Shown: in pieces, positions 9,236 to 18,229 of the stretch
Numbering within the stretch: position 1 is the stretch's first letter
Layout of the letters: every line of letters starts with the position of its first letter
NCBI RefSeq assembly: GCF_000177195.2
Contig: NC_015953.1
Span: 4,464,001-4,528,000, forward strand
Source of the DNA: Streptomyces sp. SirexAA-E
GTDB taxonomy: Bacteria; Actinomycetota; Actinomycetes; Streptomycetales; Streptomycetaceae
DNA: 64,000 nt
Direction: 5' to 3'
Position numbers and translations under genes: made by a program
The notes under the pieces: model-generated
The model's input: only the letters and a program-made list of their open reading frames with translations
Databases searched by the model: none
What the model was told of the DNA's origin: nothing

Positions 9236-10936
9236 GTGGAACAGGCGCAGGGTACGGAATCGGGGCTCGTGCTGGCGGGCCGGTACCGGCTCGGGGACGT
9301 CCTGGGGCGCGGCGGCATGGGCAAGGTGTGGCGCGCCCACGACGAGGTGCTGCACCGCACCGTCGCCGTCAAGGAGTTGACCGCAGGGCTGTACGTGGCC
9401 GAGGCGGACCGGGCCGTCCTCCACGCCCGTACGCAGAAGGAGGCGCGTGCCGCCGCCCGGATCACCCATCCCGGGGTCGTCACCGTCCATGACGTCATCG
9501 AGTACGACCACCGGCCCTGGATCGTCATGCAGTACGTCGACGGGCCCTCGCTCGCCGACGCGACGAAGGACACCGGTGAGATCGAGCCACGCGAGGCGGC
9601 CCGGATCGGTCTCCATGTGCTCAGCGCCCTGCGGGCCGCGCACGGTGCCGGGGTGCTGCACCGTGACGTCAAGCCGGGCAACGTCCTGCTCGCCCGGGAC
9701 GGAACGGTCCTGCTGACCGACTTCGGGATCGCCGCGATCGAGGGTGACTCCACCATCACCCGGACCGGTGAACTGGTGGGTTCCATCGACTACCTGGCGC
9801 CGGAGCGGGTGCGGGGCGGCGACCCCGGGCCCGCCTCCGACCTGTGGTCGCTGGGGGCCACGCTCTACACGGCGGTCGAGGGGCGTTCGCCCTTCCGCCG
9901 TACGTCGCCGATCTCCACCATGCAGGCCGTCGTCGCGGAGGAGCCGCCGCCGCCGGAGCGCGGCGGCGCCCTGGCGCCCGTGATCATCGCGTTGCTGCGC
10001 AAGGACCCCGAGGACCGGCCGACGGCCGCGGAGACGGAGCGCATGCTGCTGGACGCCATGGAGGGCCGCAAGCCCCGGGCGGCCCAGGCGCACGTGCCGA
10101 CACAGCGGCTCTCCGACGAGGACGTGCACGCGTTTTCCGTGCCGGACGGGGCGACGGCCCGCCTCCCGCAGGAGGCCGTCCCCCCTCCGGTTCCTGCCCC
10201 CGCCTCCGTCGCCGCGCCCGCCGCCCGGCGCGGCCGGGCCCGGTGGCGTACGGCCGCGCTGGTCGTGGTGGTGGCGGCGGTGCTCGGCGGGGCGGCGGGA
10301 CTGGCCGCGATGAAGATGGGCGGGAACGACAACGGCCGGGAGCCGGGTGTCGTCGCGCAGGACGGGACCACCACCGAGCCGCCGACGTCCGACGCGTCCG
10401 CCGACCCCGAGGAGGCCGGGGCGTCGGACTCCTCCGACACGCCGTCCGAGGACGCGCAGCCCGTCACGAAGGAGATACCCGACGGCTGGAACCGCGTCGA
10501 GGACCCGGAGGGATTCAGCCTCGCCGTGCCCGAGGGCTGGACCCGGCAGGTGAACGACGGCCAGATCGACTACACCCCCGACGACGGGGCGCACCGGATA
10601 CGGATCGGCGTCGACCCGGACCCCGACTTCGACAACTCCTACCTCCACATGGTGGGCATCGAGAAGGACCTCGCGAAGAGGCTGCCGGACTACGAGCGGC
10701 TGGCGCTGGAGTCGAACGTGTTCCGGGACCGCCCCGGCTCCCTGTGGGAGTTCACCTGGGTCGAGTCCAAGGACCACCCGGGGCCGCGCCACGGGATCGA
10801 CCAGATGTACTTCGGTGAGACGGGCGGGCCGGAGTACGCGCTCTACCTGACCGGGCCCGAGGAGGACTGGGCCGAGAGCCGGCAGCTCTTCGACACGATG
10901 CTGCGCAGCTGGCAGCCCCCGGCGCAGGAGGGCTGA
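9236..10936 (+). CDS. Membrane Ser/Thr protein kinase (Hanks type)
   Basis: This is a second, apparently active transmembrane kinase of 566 residues. Seen: LGRGGMGKVW glycine loop (23-32), Lys46 in VAVKEL, HRDVKPGN near 142-149, DFGIA near 162, the second-lobe motif SDLWSLGATLY, one membrane helix near 338-361, an acidic Thr/Ser-rich linker, and a C-terminal domain beginning IPDGWNRVEDPEG. That domain resembles the C-terminus of the kinase at 3689, which begins DGYKKVTD. GTG 9236 follows GAGGAAATGGGG. The three genes are separated by 199 and 116 bp, so each may have its own promoter even if they are co-transcribed. Confidence 0.92.
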   Translation: MEQAQGTESGLVLAGRYRLGDVLGRGGMGKVWRAHDEVLHRTVAVKELTAGLYVAEADRAVLHARTQKEARAAARITHPGVVTVHDVIEYDHRPWIVMQYVDGPSLADATKDTGEIEPREAARIGLHVLSALRAAHGAGVLHRDVKPGNVLLARDGTVLLTDFGIAAIEGDSTITRTGELVGSIDYLAPERVRGGDPGPASDLWSLGATLYTAVEGRSPFRRTSPISTMQAVVAEEPPPPERGGALAPVIIALLRKDPEDRPTAAETERMLLDAMEGRKPRAAQAHVPTQRLSDEDVHAFSVPDGATARLPQEAVPPPVPAPASVAAPAARRGRARWRTAALVVVVAAVLGGAAGLAAMKMGGNDNGREPGVVAQDGTTTEPPTSDASADPEEAGASDSSDTPSEDAQPVTKEIPDGWNRVEDPEGFSLAVPEGWTRQVNDGQIDYTPDDGAHRIRIGVDPDPDFDNSYLHMVGIEKDLAKRLPDYERLALESNVFRDRPGSLWEFTWVESKDHPGPRHGIDQMYFGETGGPEYALYLTGPEEDWAESRQLFDTMLRSWQPPAQEG

Positions 10937-11138
10937 CACCACCCGTGCGGGGCGCCGCGGGGCATCGCACGGCGGGGGCGGCCGGAAAGATCCGCGTCAC
11001 GGTCGTTTGAGGTCCCGCGCCCCACGCATCCTGGCCTCCGCCGGCGAAGTAGCCCCTGATCAGCGGTTATGCCGCCAGTGATCGCTGGCTCGGTTGTCGG
11101 GCGCGGGCGGGAGTGGTGGAGGGTCGGCGAAAACCTGT

Positions 11139-11174
11139 TACCGACGGGTACCCAAAGCGGGCGACGGGACATAC
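11139..11174 (+). promoter_or_regulatory. Candidate promoter/operator of the aldehyde dehydrogenase
   Basis: TACC-gacg-GGTA forms a small dyad at 11139-11150, and CATACT at 11169-11174 could be a -10 element 10 nt before the chosen ATG, giving a very short leader. No Shine-Dalgarno sequence is visible there. Both assignments are weak. Confidence 0.25.
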
Positions 11175-11184
11175 TCTCGCCCTC

Positions 11185-12822
11185 ATGACGGACTCGCAGG
11201 CCTCCTCGACCACCGCCGCCGCTTCCGGTACCCGCGTCGGCACCAACCCGGTGGCCCCGGCCCCCGCGGGGGTGCGCACCGCCGCCGACGTGGTCACCCC
11301 CGAGGTGATCGCCCGGCTGATCCGTGGAGTCGTCGGCTCCGGCCGCACGGCGAACCACACCCCCTTCACCGGGGAGAAGCTGGCCGACCTGCCCGAGTCC
11401 ACCCCCGAGGACGTCGAGACCGCCTTCCGGCGCGCCCGCGCCGCCCAGCCCGCCTGGGCCGCGACATCCGTCCGGACCCGGGCCGCCGTGCTCCTGCGCT
11501 TCCACGACCTCGTCCTCCAGCGCCAGTCCGAGGTCCTCGACCTGATCCAGCTGGAGACCGGCAAGGCCCGGCTGCACGCCCACGAAGAGGTGCAGGCCGT
11601 GGCCGTCTCGGCGCGGCACTACGGGCGCAGGGCCGCCGCGTACCTGAGGCCGAAGCGGCACACCGGTGTCGTGCCGACACTCACCAAGGTCACCGAACTG
11701 CGCCAGCCGCGCGGGGTCGTCGGCCAGATCGCGCCCTGGAACTACCCGCTCGAACTCTCCGTCGGTGACGCCCTGCCCGCCTTCGTCTCCGGCAACGCCG
11801 TCGTGATGAAGCCCGACACGGAGACCGCGCTGACCGCCCTGTGGGCCCGTGATCTGCTCGTCGAGGCCGGTCTCCCGGCCGAGGTGTTCCAGGTGGTCCT
11901 CGGGGAGGGCCCCGTCGTGGGTCCCGAGGTCGTGGCCCGCGCCGACTACGTCTCGTTCACCGGATCGACCCGGACCGGCCGCGACGTCGCCCAGCGGGCC
12001 GCTGCCCGGCTCGTCGGCGTCTCGCTGGAGCTCGGCGGCAAGAACCCGATGCTGGTCCTCGCGGACGCCGACGTGGAGAAGGCGGCGGCCGGCGCGGTCC
12101 GCGCCTGCTTCTCCTCCGCGGGGCAGCTCTGCATCTCCATCGAGCGGCTGTACGTCCACGCGTCCGTCGCGGACGCCTTCGTGGAGCGCTTCGCCGCCCG
12201 GACGAAGGCGATGCGGCTCGGCAACTCCCTCGCGTACGGCGCCGACATGGGATCGCTCGTCGGCGAGCGGCAGCTGGAGACCGTCGCCCGGCACGTCGGC
12301 GAGGCCGTCGAGAAGGGCGCCACCCTTCTCGCGGGCGGGGTCGCCCGACCGGACATCGGGCCGCTCTTCTACGAGCCGACCATCCTCGACCACGTCCAGG
12401 AGCCCATGGCCGTGTGCACCGAGGAGACGTTCGGGCCGGTCGTCTCCCTCTACCGCTTCACCGACGAGGACGAGGTCGTGGACCTCGCCAACGCCACCCC
12501 CTACGGCCTCAACGCCAGCGTCTGGACCAAGGACGCGGCCCGTGGCCACCGGATCGCCGCCCGGCTGCGGGCGGGCACCGTCAACATCAACGAGGGGTAC
12601 GCACCGGCGTACGGCAGCGTCCAGTCCCCGATGGGCGGCATGAAGGACTCCGGTCTCGGCCGGCGGCACGGCTCCGAGGGCATCCTCAAGTACACCGAGG
12701 CCCAGACCGTCGCCCAGCAGCGGCTGATGCCGCTCGCCCCGTCCTTCGGGATGGACGACGAGAAGTACGCCGCCTTCATGAGCCGCAGCCTCAAGGCGAT
12801 GAAGGCCTTCCGGCTCCGCTGA
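11185..12822 (+). CDS. Succinate-semialdehyde dehydrogenase-like aldehyde dehydrogenase
   Basis: This NAD(P)-dependent aldehyde dehydrogenase is most like the succinate-semialdehyde dehydrogenases that finish GABA-shunt catabolism. Of 545 residues, the core shows the cofactor motif APWNYPL, the FTGSTRTGR loop, the general base in LELGGKN, and the nucleophile Cys in SSAGQLCISIE; the conserved ETFGPVVS and GMKDSG follow. The N-terminal ~50 residues are Ala/Thr-rich and variable. The frame is open upstream to 11113, but ATG 11185 (MTDSQA) matches homologues as I recall them. The GMC oxidoreductase gene follows after 52 bp, probably in one operon, so the true substrate may be an aldehyde made by that enzyme. 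Confidence 0.88.
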   Translation: MTDSQASSTTAAASGTRVGTNPVAPAPAGVRTAADVVTPEVIARLIRGVVGSGRTANHTPFTGEKLADLPESTPEDVETAFRRARAAQPAWAATSVRTRAAVLLRFHDLVLQRQSEVLDLIQLETGKARLHAHEEVQAVAVSARHYGRRAAAYLRPKRHTGVVPTLTKVTELRQPRGVVGQIAPWNYPLELSVGDALPAFVSGNAVVMKPDTETALTALWARDLLVEAGLPAEVFQVVLGEGPVVGPEVVARADYVSFTGSTRTGRDVAQRAAARLVGVSLELGGKNPMLVLADADVEKAAAGAVRACFSSAGQLCISIERLYVHASVADAFVERFAARTKAMRLGNSLAYGADMGSLVGERQLETVARHVGEAVEKGATLLAGGVARPDIGPLFYEPTILDHVQEPMAVCTEETFGPVVSLYRFTDEDEVVDLANATPYGLNASVWTKDAARGHRIAARLRAGTVNINEGYAPAYGSVQSPMGGMKDSGLGRRHGSEGILKYTEAQTVAQQRLMPLAPSFGMDDEKYAAFMSRSLKAMKAFRLR

Positions 12823-12874
12823 CCAGCCCCTCCCGCCACCGCCCCGAACCCGGCCTTTCTTACCGAGGAGAGCC

Positions 12875-14713
12875 ATGCCCCAGGACAGCCCTGCCCAGAA
12901 ACCGGCCGCCCGGGCCGTCCCGGCGGCCGACGACGCCGCGTACGACTACGACGTCCTCGTCGTCGGATCGGGCTTCGGCGGCGCGGTCTCGGCCCTGCGG
13001 CTGAGCGAGAAGGGATACCGGGTCGGCGTCCTGGAGGCGGGGCGCCGCTTCACCCGCGAGACCCTCCCCAAGAACTCCTGGGACATCAAGAACTACCTGT
13101 GGGCCCCGGCGCTGGGCCTCTTCGGCATCCAGCGGGTGCATCTGCTCGGCAAGGTGATGGTGCTGGCCGGCGCGGGGGTCGGCGGCGGATCACTCAACTA
13201 CGCCAACACCCTGTACGTGCCGCCCGCGCCGTTCTTCGAGGACCGCCAGTGGGCCGGCATCACCGACTGGCAGGACGAGCTGGCCCCCTACTACGACCAG
13301 GCGAAGCGGATGCTGGGGGTGCGGCTGAACCCGACCATGACCCCCGCGGACGTCCACCTCAGGGCCGCCGCCGAGACGATGGGCGTCGGCGACACCTTCC
13401 ACTTCGCCCCGGTCGGCGTCTTCTTCGGCGACGGCCAGGACGCCGACGGCGCCTCGCGGGCGAAGCCCGGCGCGGAGGTCCCCGACCCCTACTTCGGAGG
13501 CGCGGGCCCGGCCCGCCGGGCCTGCTCCGAATGCGGCGAGTGCATGACGGGCTGCCGCCACGGGGCGAAGAACACCCTCAACGAGAACTACCTCCACCTG
13601 GCACAGAAGGCCGGCGCGGTCATCCACCCGATGACGTCCGTCGTCGCCGTCACCGACGACCCGGACGGCGGCTACCGGGTGTCGACCGTGCCCACCCACC
13701 GCCGCCGCAAGGCGAGGCCCACCGTGCTGCGCGCCCGCAGGGTGGTCGTGGCGGCGGGCACGTACGGCACCCAGACCCTGCTGCACACCATGAAGGACCA
13801 GGGCCTGCTGCCGAGGATCTCGGCGCGGCTCGGTGAACTGACCCGGACCAACTCCGAGGGCCTGGTCGGGGCACAGACCAGCGACCGCCGCTACCGGAAG
13901 AAGCACGGGATCGCGAAGGCCGACTTCACCAAGGGCGTCGCCATCACCTCCTCGGTCCACCCCGACGAGAACACCCACATCGAACCCGTGCGGTACGGCA
14001 GGGGCTCCAACGCCATGGGGGCGCTGACCGTCCTCCAGGTCCCCTACAGCTCGCACCGGGTGCTGGCCTGGCTCGGCAACGTCGCCAAGCACCCGCTGCT
14101 GACGATGCGTTCGCTGTCCAACCGGCGCTGGTCGGAGCGGACCATCATCGGGCTCGTCATGCAGTCGCTGGACAACTCCCTGACGGCGTACCGCAAGCCC
14201 GGAGGCATCGGGAAGGGGCTGCTCACCGCCCGGCAGGGCCACGGCGCCCCGAACCCGACGCAGATCGCGGAGGCGACCCAGGGCGCCACCCTGCTCGCCC
14301 AGGAGATCAACGGCTTCGCCGGGTCCAACATCGGGGAGCTGATGGGGACCCCGCTCACCGCGCACTTCCTCGGCGGCTGCCCGATCGGGGCGAGCGCGGA
14401 GACCGGTGTCATCGACCCGTACCACCGGCTCTACGGGCACCCGGGGATCTCGGTGGTCGACGGCTCGGCGGTCTCCGCCAACCTCGGCGTCAACCCGTCA
14501 CTGACCATCACCGCGCAGGCGGAACGGGCCATGTCGTTCTGGCCCAACAAGGGCGAGGACGACCCGCGCCCGGCACAGGACGAGGCCTACGCGCGGCTGG
14601 CGGCGGTCGAGCCGCAGGCGCCCGCGGTGCCCGAGGAGGCGTTCGGAGCGCTGAGGCTGCCGTTCCTGGGGATCCCGGTCGTCCCCCCGAAGCAGGCCGC
14701 CACCGACGCCTGA
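12875..14713 (+). CDS. GMC-family FAD oxidoreductase, ChoD/cholesterol-oxidase-like
   Basis: This flavoprotein oxidises an alcohol, often a sterol or other hydrophobic alcohol, to a carbonyl. The FAD motif VVGSGFGGAVSALRL lies near residue 29; NYANTLY follows; the C-terminus has HFLGGCPIG and NPSLTITA, the usual His and Asn active-site region. Cys217, Cys220, Cys223 and Cys227 (CSECGECMTGC) give the CxxCxxCxxxC spacing of a [4Fe-4S] motif, which I recall as shared with mycobacterial ChoD-type proteins. No signal peptide is visible, so it is probably cytosolic. The 612-residue protein starts at ATG behind CCGAGGAGAG. A bidirectional terminator follows. The substrate is unknown. Confidence 0.85.
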   Translation: MPQDSPAQKPAARAVPAADDAAYDYDVLVVGSGFGGAVSALRLSEKGYRVGVLEAGRRFTRETLPKNSWDIKNYLWAPALGLFGIQRVHLLGKVMVLAGAGVGGGSLNYANTLYVPPAPFFEDRQWAGITDWQDELAPYYDQAKRMLGVRLNPTMTPADVHLRAAAETMGVGDTFHFAPVGVFFGDGQDADGASRAKPGAEVPDPYFGGAGPARRACSECGECMTGCRHGAKNTLNENYLHLAQKAGAVIHPMTSVVAVTDDPDGGYRVSTVPTHRRRKARPTVLRARRVVVAAGTYGTQTLLHTMKDQGLLPRISARLGELTRTNSEGLVGAQTSDRRYRKKHGIAKADFTKGVAITSSVHPDENTHIEPVRYGRGSNAMGALTVLQVPYSSHRVLAWLGNVAKHPLLTMRSLSNRRWSERTIIGLVMQSLDNSLTAYRKPGGIGKGLLTARQGHGAPNPTQIAEATQGATLLAQEINGFAGSNIGELMGTPLTAHFLGGCPIGASAETGVIDPYHRLYGHPGISVVDGSAVSANLGVNPSLTITAQAERAMSFWPNKGEDDPRPAQDEAYARLAAVEPQAPAVPEEAFGALRLPFLGIPVVPPKQAATDA

Positions 14714-14738
14714 CCGGGCCCCCGGAAGGTACGCCGAA

Positions 14739-14767
14739 GGGGCCGCACCCTCGCCGGGTGCGGCCCC
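14739..14767. terminator. Bidirectional hairpin terminator
   Basis: GGGGCCGCACCC (14739-14750) pairs perfectly with GGGTGCGGCCCC (14756-14767) around a 5-nt loop. It lies between the converging ends of the GMC oxidoreductase and the LAETG surface-protein gene. Confidence 0.85.
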
Positions 14768-14795
14768 TCAGGCGTTCAGGCGGTACCGGCGCGCC

Positions 14796-15836
14796 TTACG
14801 CGGCGGCGCCACCGTTGCTGCGGCGGCGCACGACGAACATCGCACCGGCGCCGAGCACCACGGCCGCACCGCCCGCGAGGGCGATCACCGGAGTGGAGGA
14901 GGACGAACCGGTCTCGGCGAGGCTGCCCGTGAGCTGGGCGGTGCCGGCGTTCGGCTTCGTCGTCGACGGGACGGGGATCTTGCCGCCCTCCTGGGGCTTG
15001 GAACCGTCCTCGTCACCGGCCTCGACGATCTGGAACCTGTAGCTGACGTCCGTGAAGCACGGCTCGGACACGCTGTCGTCACCGAAGACGAGCCCGCCGC
15101 CGAGGGTGAAGCCCGCACCCACCGGGGCGCTCTTCTTCACCTTGACGCGCAGCGGGATGTCGACCTCGTAGCCCGGCTTGATCACGTCGGTCGCGCCGAC
15201 GATGCCCGCGGTCAGATCTGCCTCGGACACCTCCTCCCAGGTCCCTTCGGCGAGGGCCTGGAGCTCGACCTGCTTCGTGGTGAAGAGGTCGTCGCCGTGC
15301 TTGTCCGTCGAGGCGCCCGCGTAGAACAGGACGTTGTGCACGGTCTTCTTCGAGTCGTTGTAGGCGTTCAGCTCGAACGTGTGCCAGCCGCTGCCCCGGA
15401 CGATCTTGCCGGCGAGCCCCTTGACGGAGAGCTCCAGCGGACGCGGCTCGCACGCCGGGGTCTCCTCCTCGGGGTCCGTCTCCTCGGAGGGCGTGGCGGT
15501 CGGCTTCGAGGTCGCCGGGGCCGTCGTGGACGGGGAGGCGGACGGCTTCGTGCCGCCCTCCCCGGGCTTCCCGGCCTCCTCGGTGGCCTCCGAGGCGGGG
15601 GACTCGGACGCCTCGGTGTCCGGGGAGGGCGACTTCGTCTCCCCGGAAGCGGTCTCCTCGGAAGTGGTCTCCTCGGGAGCGGTCTCCTCGTCGGACGGGG
15701 AGGCGGACGGGTCCGGGGAGGCGGTCTCGGCCGTGGTCGTCTCCGGGTCGGCGTACGCGGCCGGGGCCGAGAGGAGCACGACGGGTGCGATGACGGCGGT
15801 GGCAGCGGCGAGCGCCATGGTGCGGCGAAGCTTCAT
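14796..15836 (-). CDS. LAxTG sortase-anchored surface protein
   Basis: This is a secreted wall-anchored protein of 346 residues. The signal peptide is MKLRRTMALAAATAVIAPVV and onwards, with predicted cleavage after AYA (residue 29). A long Glu/Thr/Ser/Pro-rich stalk reaches about residue 140, then a globular domain with Ig-like beta character and two Cys. The C-terminus is a sorting signal: LAETG at 306-310, a hydrophobic helix and RRR. LAxTG is the signal of actinobacterial class E sortases. The frame is open about 35 codons upstream, but ATG 15836 begins the signal peptide and follows GAGG. It diverges from a second LAxTG gene. The globular domain is of unknown function. Confidence 0.88.
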   Translation of the reverse strand: MKLRRTMALAAATAVIAPVVLLSAPAAYADPETTTAETASPDPSASPSDEETAPEETTSEETASGETKSPSPDTEASESPASEATEEAGKPGEGGTKPSASPSTTAPATSKPTATPSEETDPEEETPACEPRPLELSVKGLAGKIVRGSGWHTFELNAYNDSKKTVHNVLFYAGASTDKHGDDLFTTKQVELQALAEGTWEEVSEADLTAGIVGATDVIKPGYEVDIPLRVKVKKSAPVGAGFTLGGGLVFGDDSVSEPCFTDVSYRFQIVEAGDEDGSKPQEGGKIPVPSTTKPNAGTAQLTGSLAETGSSSSTPVIALAGGAAVVLGAGAMFVVRRRSNGGAAA

Positions 15837-16143
15837 GTGGGCCTCAACGGGTCCGTGGTACCGCGCGGGTTGCGGTACGGCGAAAAAATGGACGGCCTGC
15901 CGTTGTGGGGCACGGAACGAGCCGGTGTGTTCGCCATGCATGACCTGTGAACCGGGTCAACGGTTGTCCGCACGCTCACAGAATCTTTATGTGGTGCTCG
16001 CCACATCTCGTGCGCCGATGCGGCGCACCGGTACTGTGCCCCATCCGCTGATCACGCCCGGTGCGACTCTGCGGGCGGGCGGCGCGGTCGACCCCGTACC
16101 GCGCCACAGCGGTCACACAGCTCTGCCGACCCCGAGGTTCGCG
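15837..16143. other. Divergent promoter region of two surface-protein genes
   Basis: The 307-bp gap carries both 5' ends. Candidate AT-rich elements lie around 15880-15905 and 15975-15995 (agaatctttatgtgg), but no clear -35/-10 pair or operator could be assigned. Confidence 0.35.
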
Positions 16144-17877
16144 ATGACACGCATTTCCCCGAGAACCGTGCTGCGCCGCACCGCCGGCCGTCTTGCCGCC
16201 GCCGGGCTGCTCGCGGCGGGTTCTCTCGCCGTGGGCGCGCCGGCGCACGCGGCCGACCCCGTCCTCACGCTCGGCGGCCCCGCCGAGACCGCCGTCCACC
16301 CCTACCCGGCGACCGGATCCCCGCAGGCGTCCGCACTGGAGATCACCGTCCACAACCCGGACCCGGACGGCGCGGGATACGAGGGCGAGGTGACCTACAC
16401 CCTCGACCTCGGCGGGATCGAGGGCGTCGCCGTCCTCGCCCCGGCCGAGGACACCGGGTCCGACTGCGAGATCGACGGCCCGCGGGCCGTCTGCCACGAC
16501 CACGGCGTGTACGCCGGACTCGGCGCCGTCGCCGACTTCGACCTGGTGGCCGCCGAGGGCAGCGAGGAGGGGGCGACCGGCACCATCGAGGTGACGGGTT
16601 CGGCGGACGGCGTCACCTTCACGCCGTTCTCCACGAGGGTCACTGTTGGCGGACCCGACCTGGTGACGAAGCGGCTGCCCTTCGAGCGGAACCTCCGGCC
16701 GGGCGACGCCCAGCCCGCCCCGATCACCTTCCGCAACCAGGGGACACGGGCCGCCGACGGCGTCCTGCTCACCCTGAGGTACTCGCGCGGCCTGGAGATC
16801 CCCGAGCGCTACGCCAACTGCGTCTACAACGGAGAGGCCGGCGAGGACCCGTTCGACGCCTTCGCCTGGTCCACCGCGCTCTGCTCCGTCGAGGGCTCCT
16901 TCGAACCGGGCGCGACCTACACGCTGGGCGTCCCGCTGTCCGTGAAGGCCAGCGAGCGCGCCTACCACGACACGTTCGTCTACCGCGTCGCGGAGGACGG
17001 CCCGGCCCAGCGCTCCGCACAGCGTGCGGGCGCCGCCTTCCGCGAAGGGACCGGCCCCGAGCTGACCCTGACGAAGGCGGCGGCCTCTGCCCGGGGCGCG
17101 GATCTCGCCCCCTGGGACAACCAGCAGGAGGCCGACTTCCGCACGGAGAACACCGCGGACTTCGTGGCGGTCGGCGGCACCGGCGAGGGTGCCGTGGGCG
17201 ACACGGTGACCGCGAGGGTCGGCCACCGCAACGACGGACCGGCCTGGATCGGCAACATCCGCTCCGGCGAGCCCGTCGCCACCTTCGAGTTCACCGTCCC
17301 CGAAGGCACCGAGGTCACCGGCAAGCCGCCGTCCTGCCAGGCGGTGACCCCCGAGGACCGGCAGGGGGAGGGGCGGCTCGGCGCCGAACGCTACCGCTGC
17401 TCCTCGTCGATGACCGTGCGGGACGGGGCCGAGACGATCCTGCCGTTCGAGCTGAAGATCACCGATGTGGTCCCGGACGCGGCGGGCACGGTCCTGGTCC
17501 GCGGCCCCTGGGAGGAGGAACTGCCCTTCGACCCCGAGCCGGCGAACAACGCCGCCCGCTGGGTGCTGAACGGGGACGCGCCCGGCTCCGGTGACACCGG
17601 CGGTACGACGGAGGGCTCCAGCGGCACCGGCGGCTCCGCAGGAGGTGCCCCGGGCGGTCCCACGGACGGAGCCTCGGGCGGTTTCGGCCCCGGCACCGCC
17701 GGCGCCCCGTCCGCGCCGGGCTCCACCGGCACGTCCGGCTCTGCGGTTTCGGCCCCCGGAGGCTCGCTCGCCTCCACCGGTACGGTCGCGCCGGCGGCCG
17801 CCGGAGCCGCGGTCGCCGCCCTGGCCGCGGGCGGTGTCCTGTACGCGACGACGCGGCGCCGTTCCGCGCGCGGATGA
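16144..17877 (+). CDS. LAxTG sortase-anchored protein with DUF11-like repeats
   Basis: The 577-residue protein has an N-terminal twin-Arg-rich signal region (RRTAGRLAAAGLLAAG) cleaved near AHA-AD. It carries two or three beta-sandwich modules resembling DUF11/CARDB-type repeats, then a Gly/Ser/Thr-rich linker and a sorting signal: LASTG at 542-546, hydrophobic helix, RRRSARG. Class E sortase should attach it to peptidoglycan. The frame runs open for 255 codons upstream, but ATG 16144 starts the signal peptide. A paired cell-surface role with the divergent LAETG protein is inferred from arrangement alone; ligand and function are unknown. Confidence 0.87.
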   Translation: MTRISPRTVLRRTAGRLAAAGLLAAGSLAVGAPAHAADPVLTLGGPAETAVHPYPATGSPQASALEITVHNPDPDGAGYEGEVTYTLDLGGIEGVAVLAPAEDTGSDCEIDGPRAVCHDHGVYAGLGAVADFDLVAAEGSEEGATGTIEVTGSADGVTFTPFSTRVTVGGPDLVTKRLPFERNLRPGDAQPAPITFRNQGTRAADGVLLTLRYSRGLEIPERYANCVYNGEAGEDPFDAFAWSTALCSVEGSFEPGATYTLGVPLSVKASERAYHDTFVYRVAEDGPAQRSAQRAGAAFREGTGPELTLTKAAASARGADLAPWDNQQEADFRTENTADFVAVGGTGEGAVGDTVTARVGHRNDGPAWIGNIRSGEPVATFEFTVPEGTEVTGKPPSCQAVTPEDRQGEGRLGAERYRCSSSMTVRDGAETILPFELKITDVVPDAAGTVLVRGPWEEELPFDPEPANNAARWVLNGDAPGSGDTGGTTEGSSGTGGSAGGAPGGPTDGASGGFGPGTAGAPSAPGSTGTSGSAVSAPGGSLASTGTVAPAAAGAAVAALAAGGVLYATTRRRSARG

Positions 17878-18036
17878 GATGGGCCGGAGGTGTGGACCGA
17901 GACGAGGCGGGCGGTGCGGTCGCCGTCTCCGCGGGCGGCCGGTCCCGGGCGTCCCCGGGGCCGGCCGCACAGGAGTGACCGGGCTGCTGTCCCCTGCCGA
18001 CCGGTCACACGCGCCGGAACGCGGTCCCACGACATT

Positions 18037-18083
18037 CCTGAGGTACGTCACACGTCCCATACCTGAGGTACGTCACACGTCCC
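18037..18083. repeat. Two 22-bp perfect direct repeats, 25-bp period
   Basis: Identical 22-bp copies at 18037-18058 and 18062-18083 begin cctgaggtacg and end tcacacgtccc, with a 3-bp spacer. They lie in the 352-bp gap between the converging ends of the LASTG gene and chorismate mutase, which holds no other convincing feature. The nested element acctgaggta is itself nearly palindromic. Confidence 0.85.
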
Positions 18084-18229
18084 GGCGGAGCCACGCGTGG
18101 ATCTCTCTCGCTGCCGCCCCTGGCTGGCACGGACATCCGGACCAACGAGGACCCCGGGGCGCCGGTCACGCGCCGTACGGGTGAGTGCGGGCCCGAACGC
18201 GGGTGCGGCCGTACAGCCTCCCCGGGGCG

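Noticed and set aside
15379..16143. N-terminal extension of the LASTG protein by 255 codons
   Set aside because: The extension is antisense to the divergent LAETG gene and would bury the signal peptide starting at 16144.
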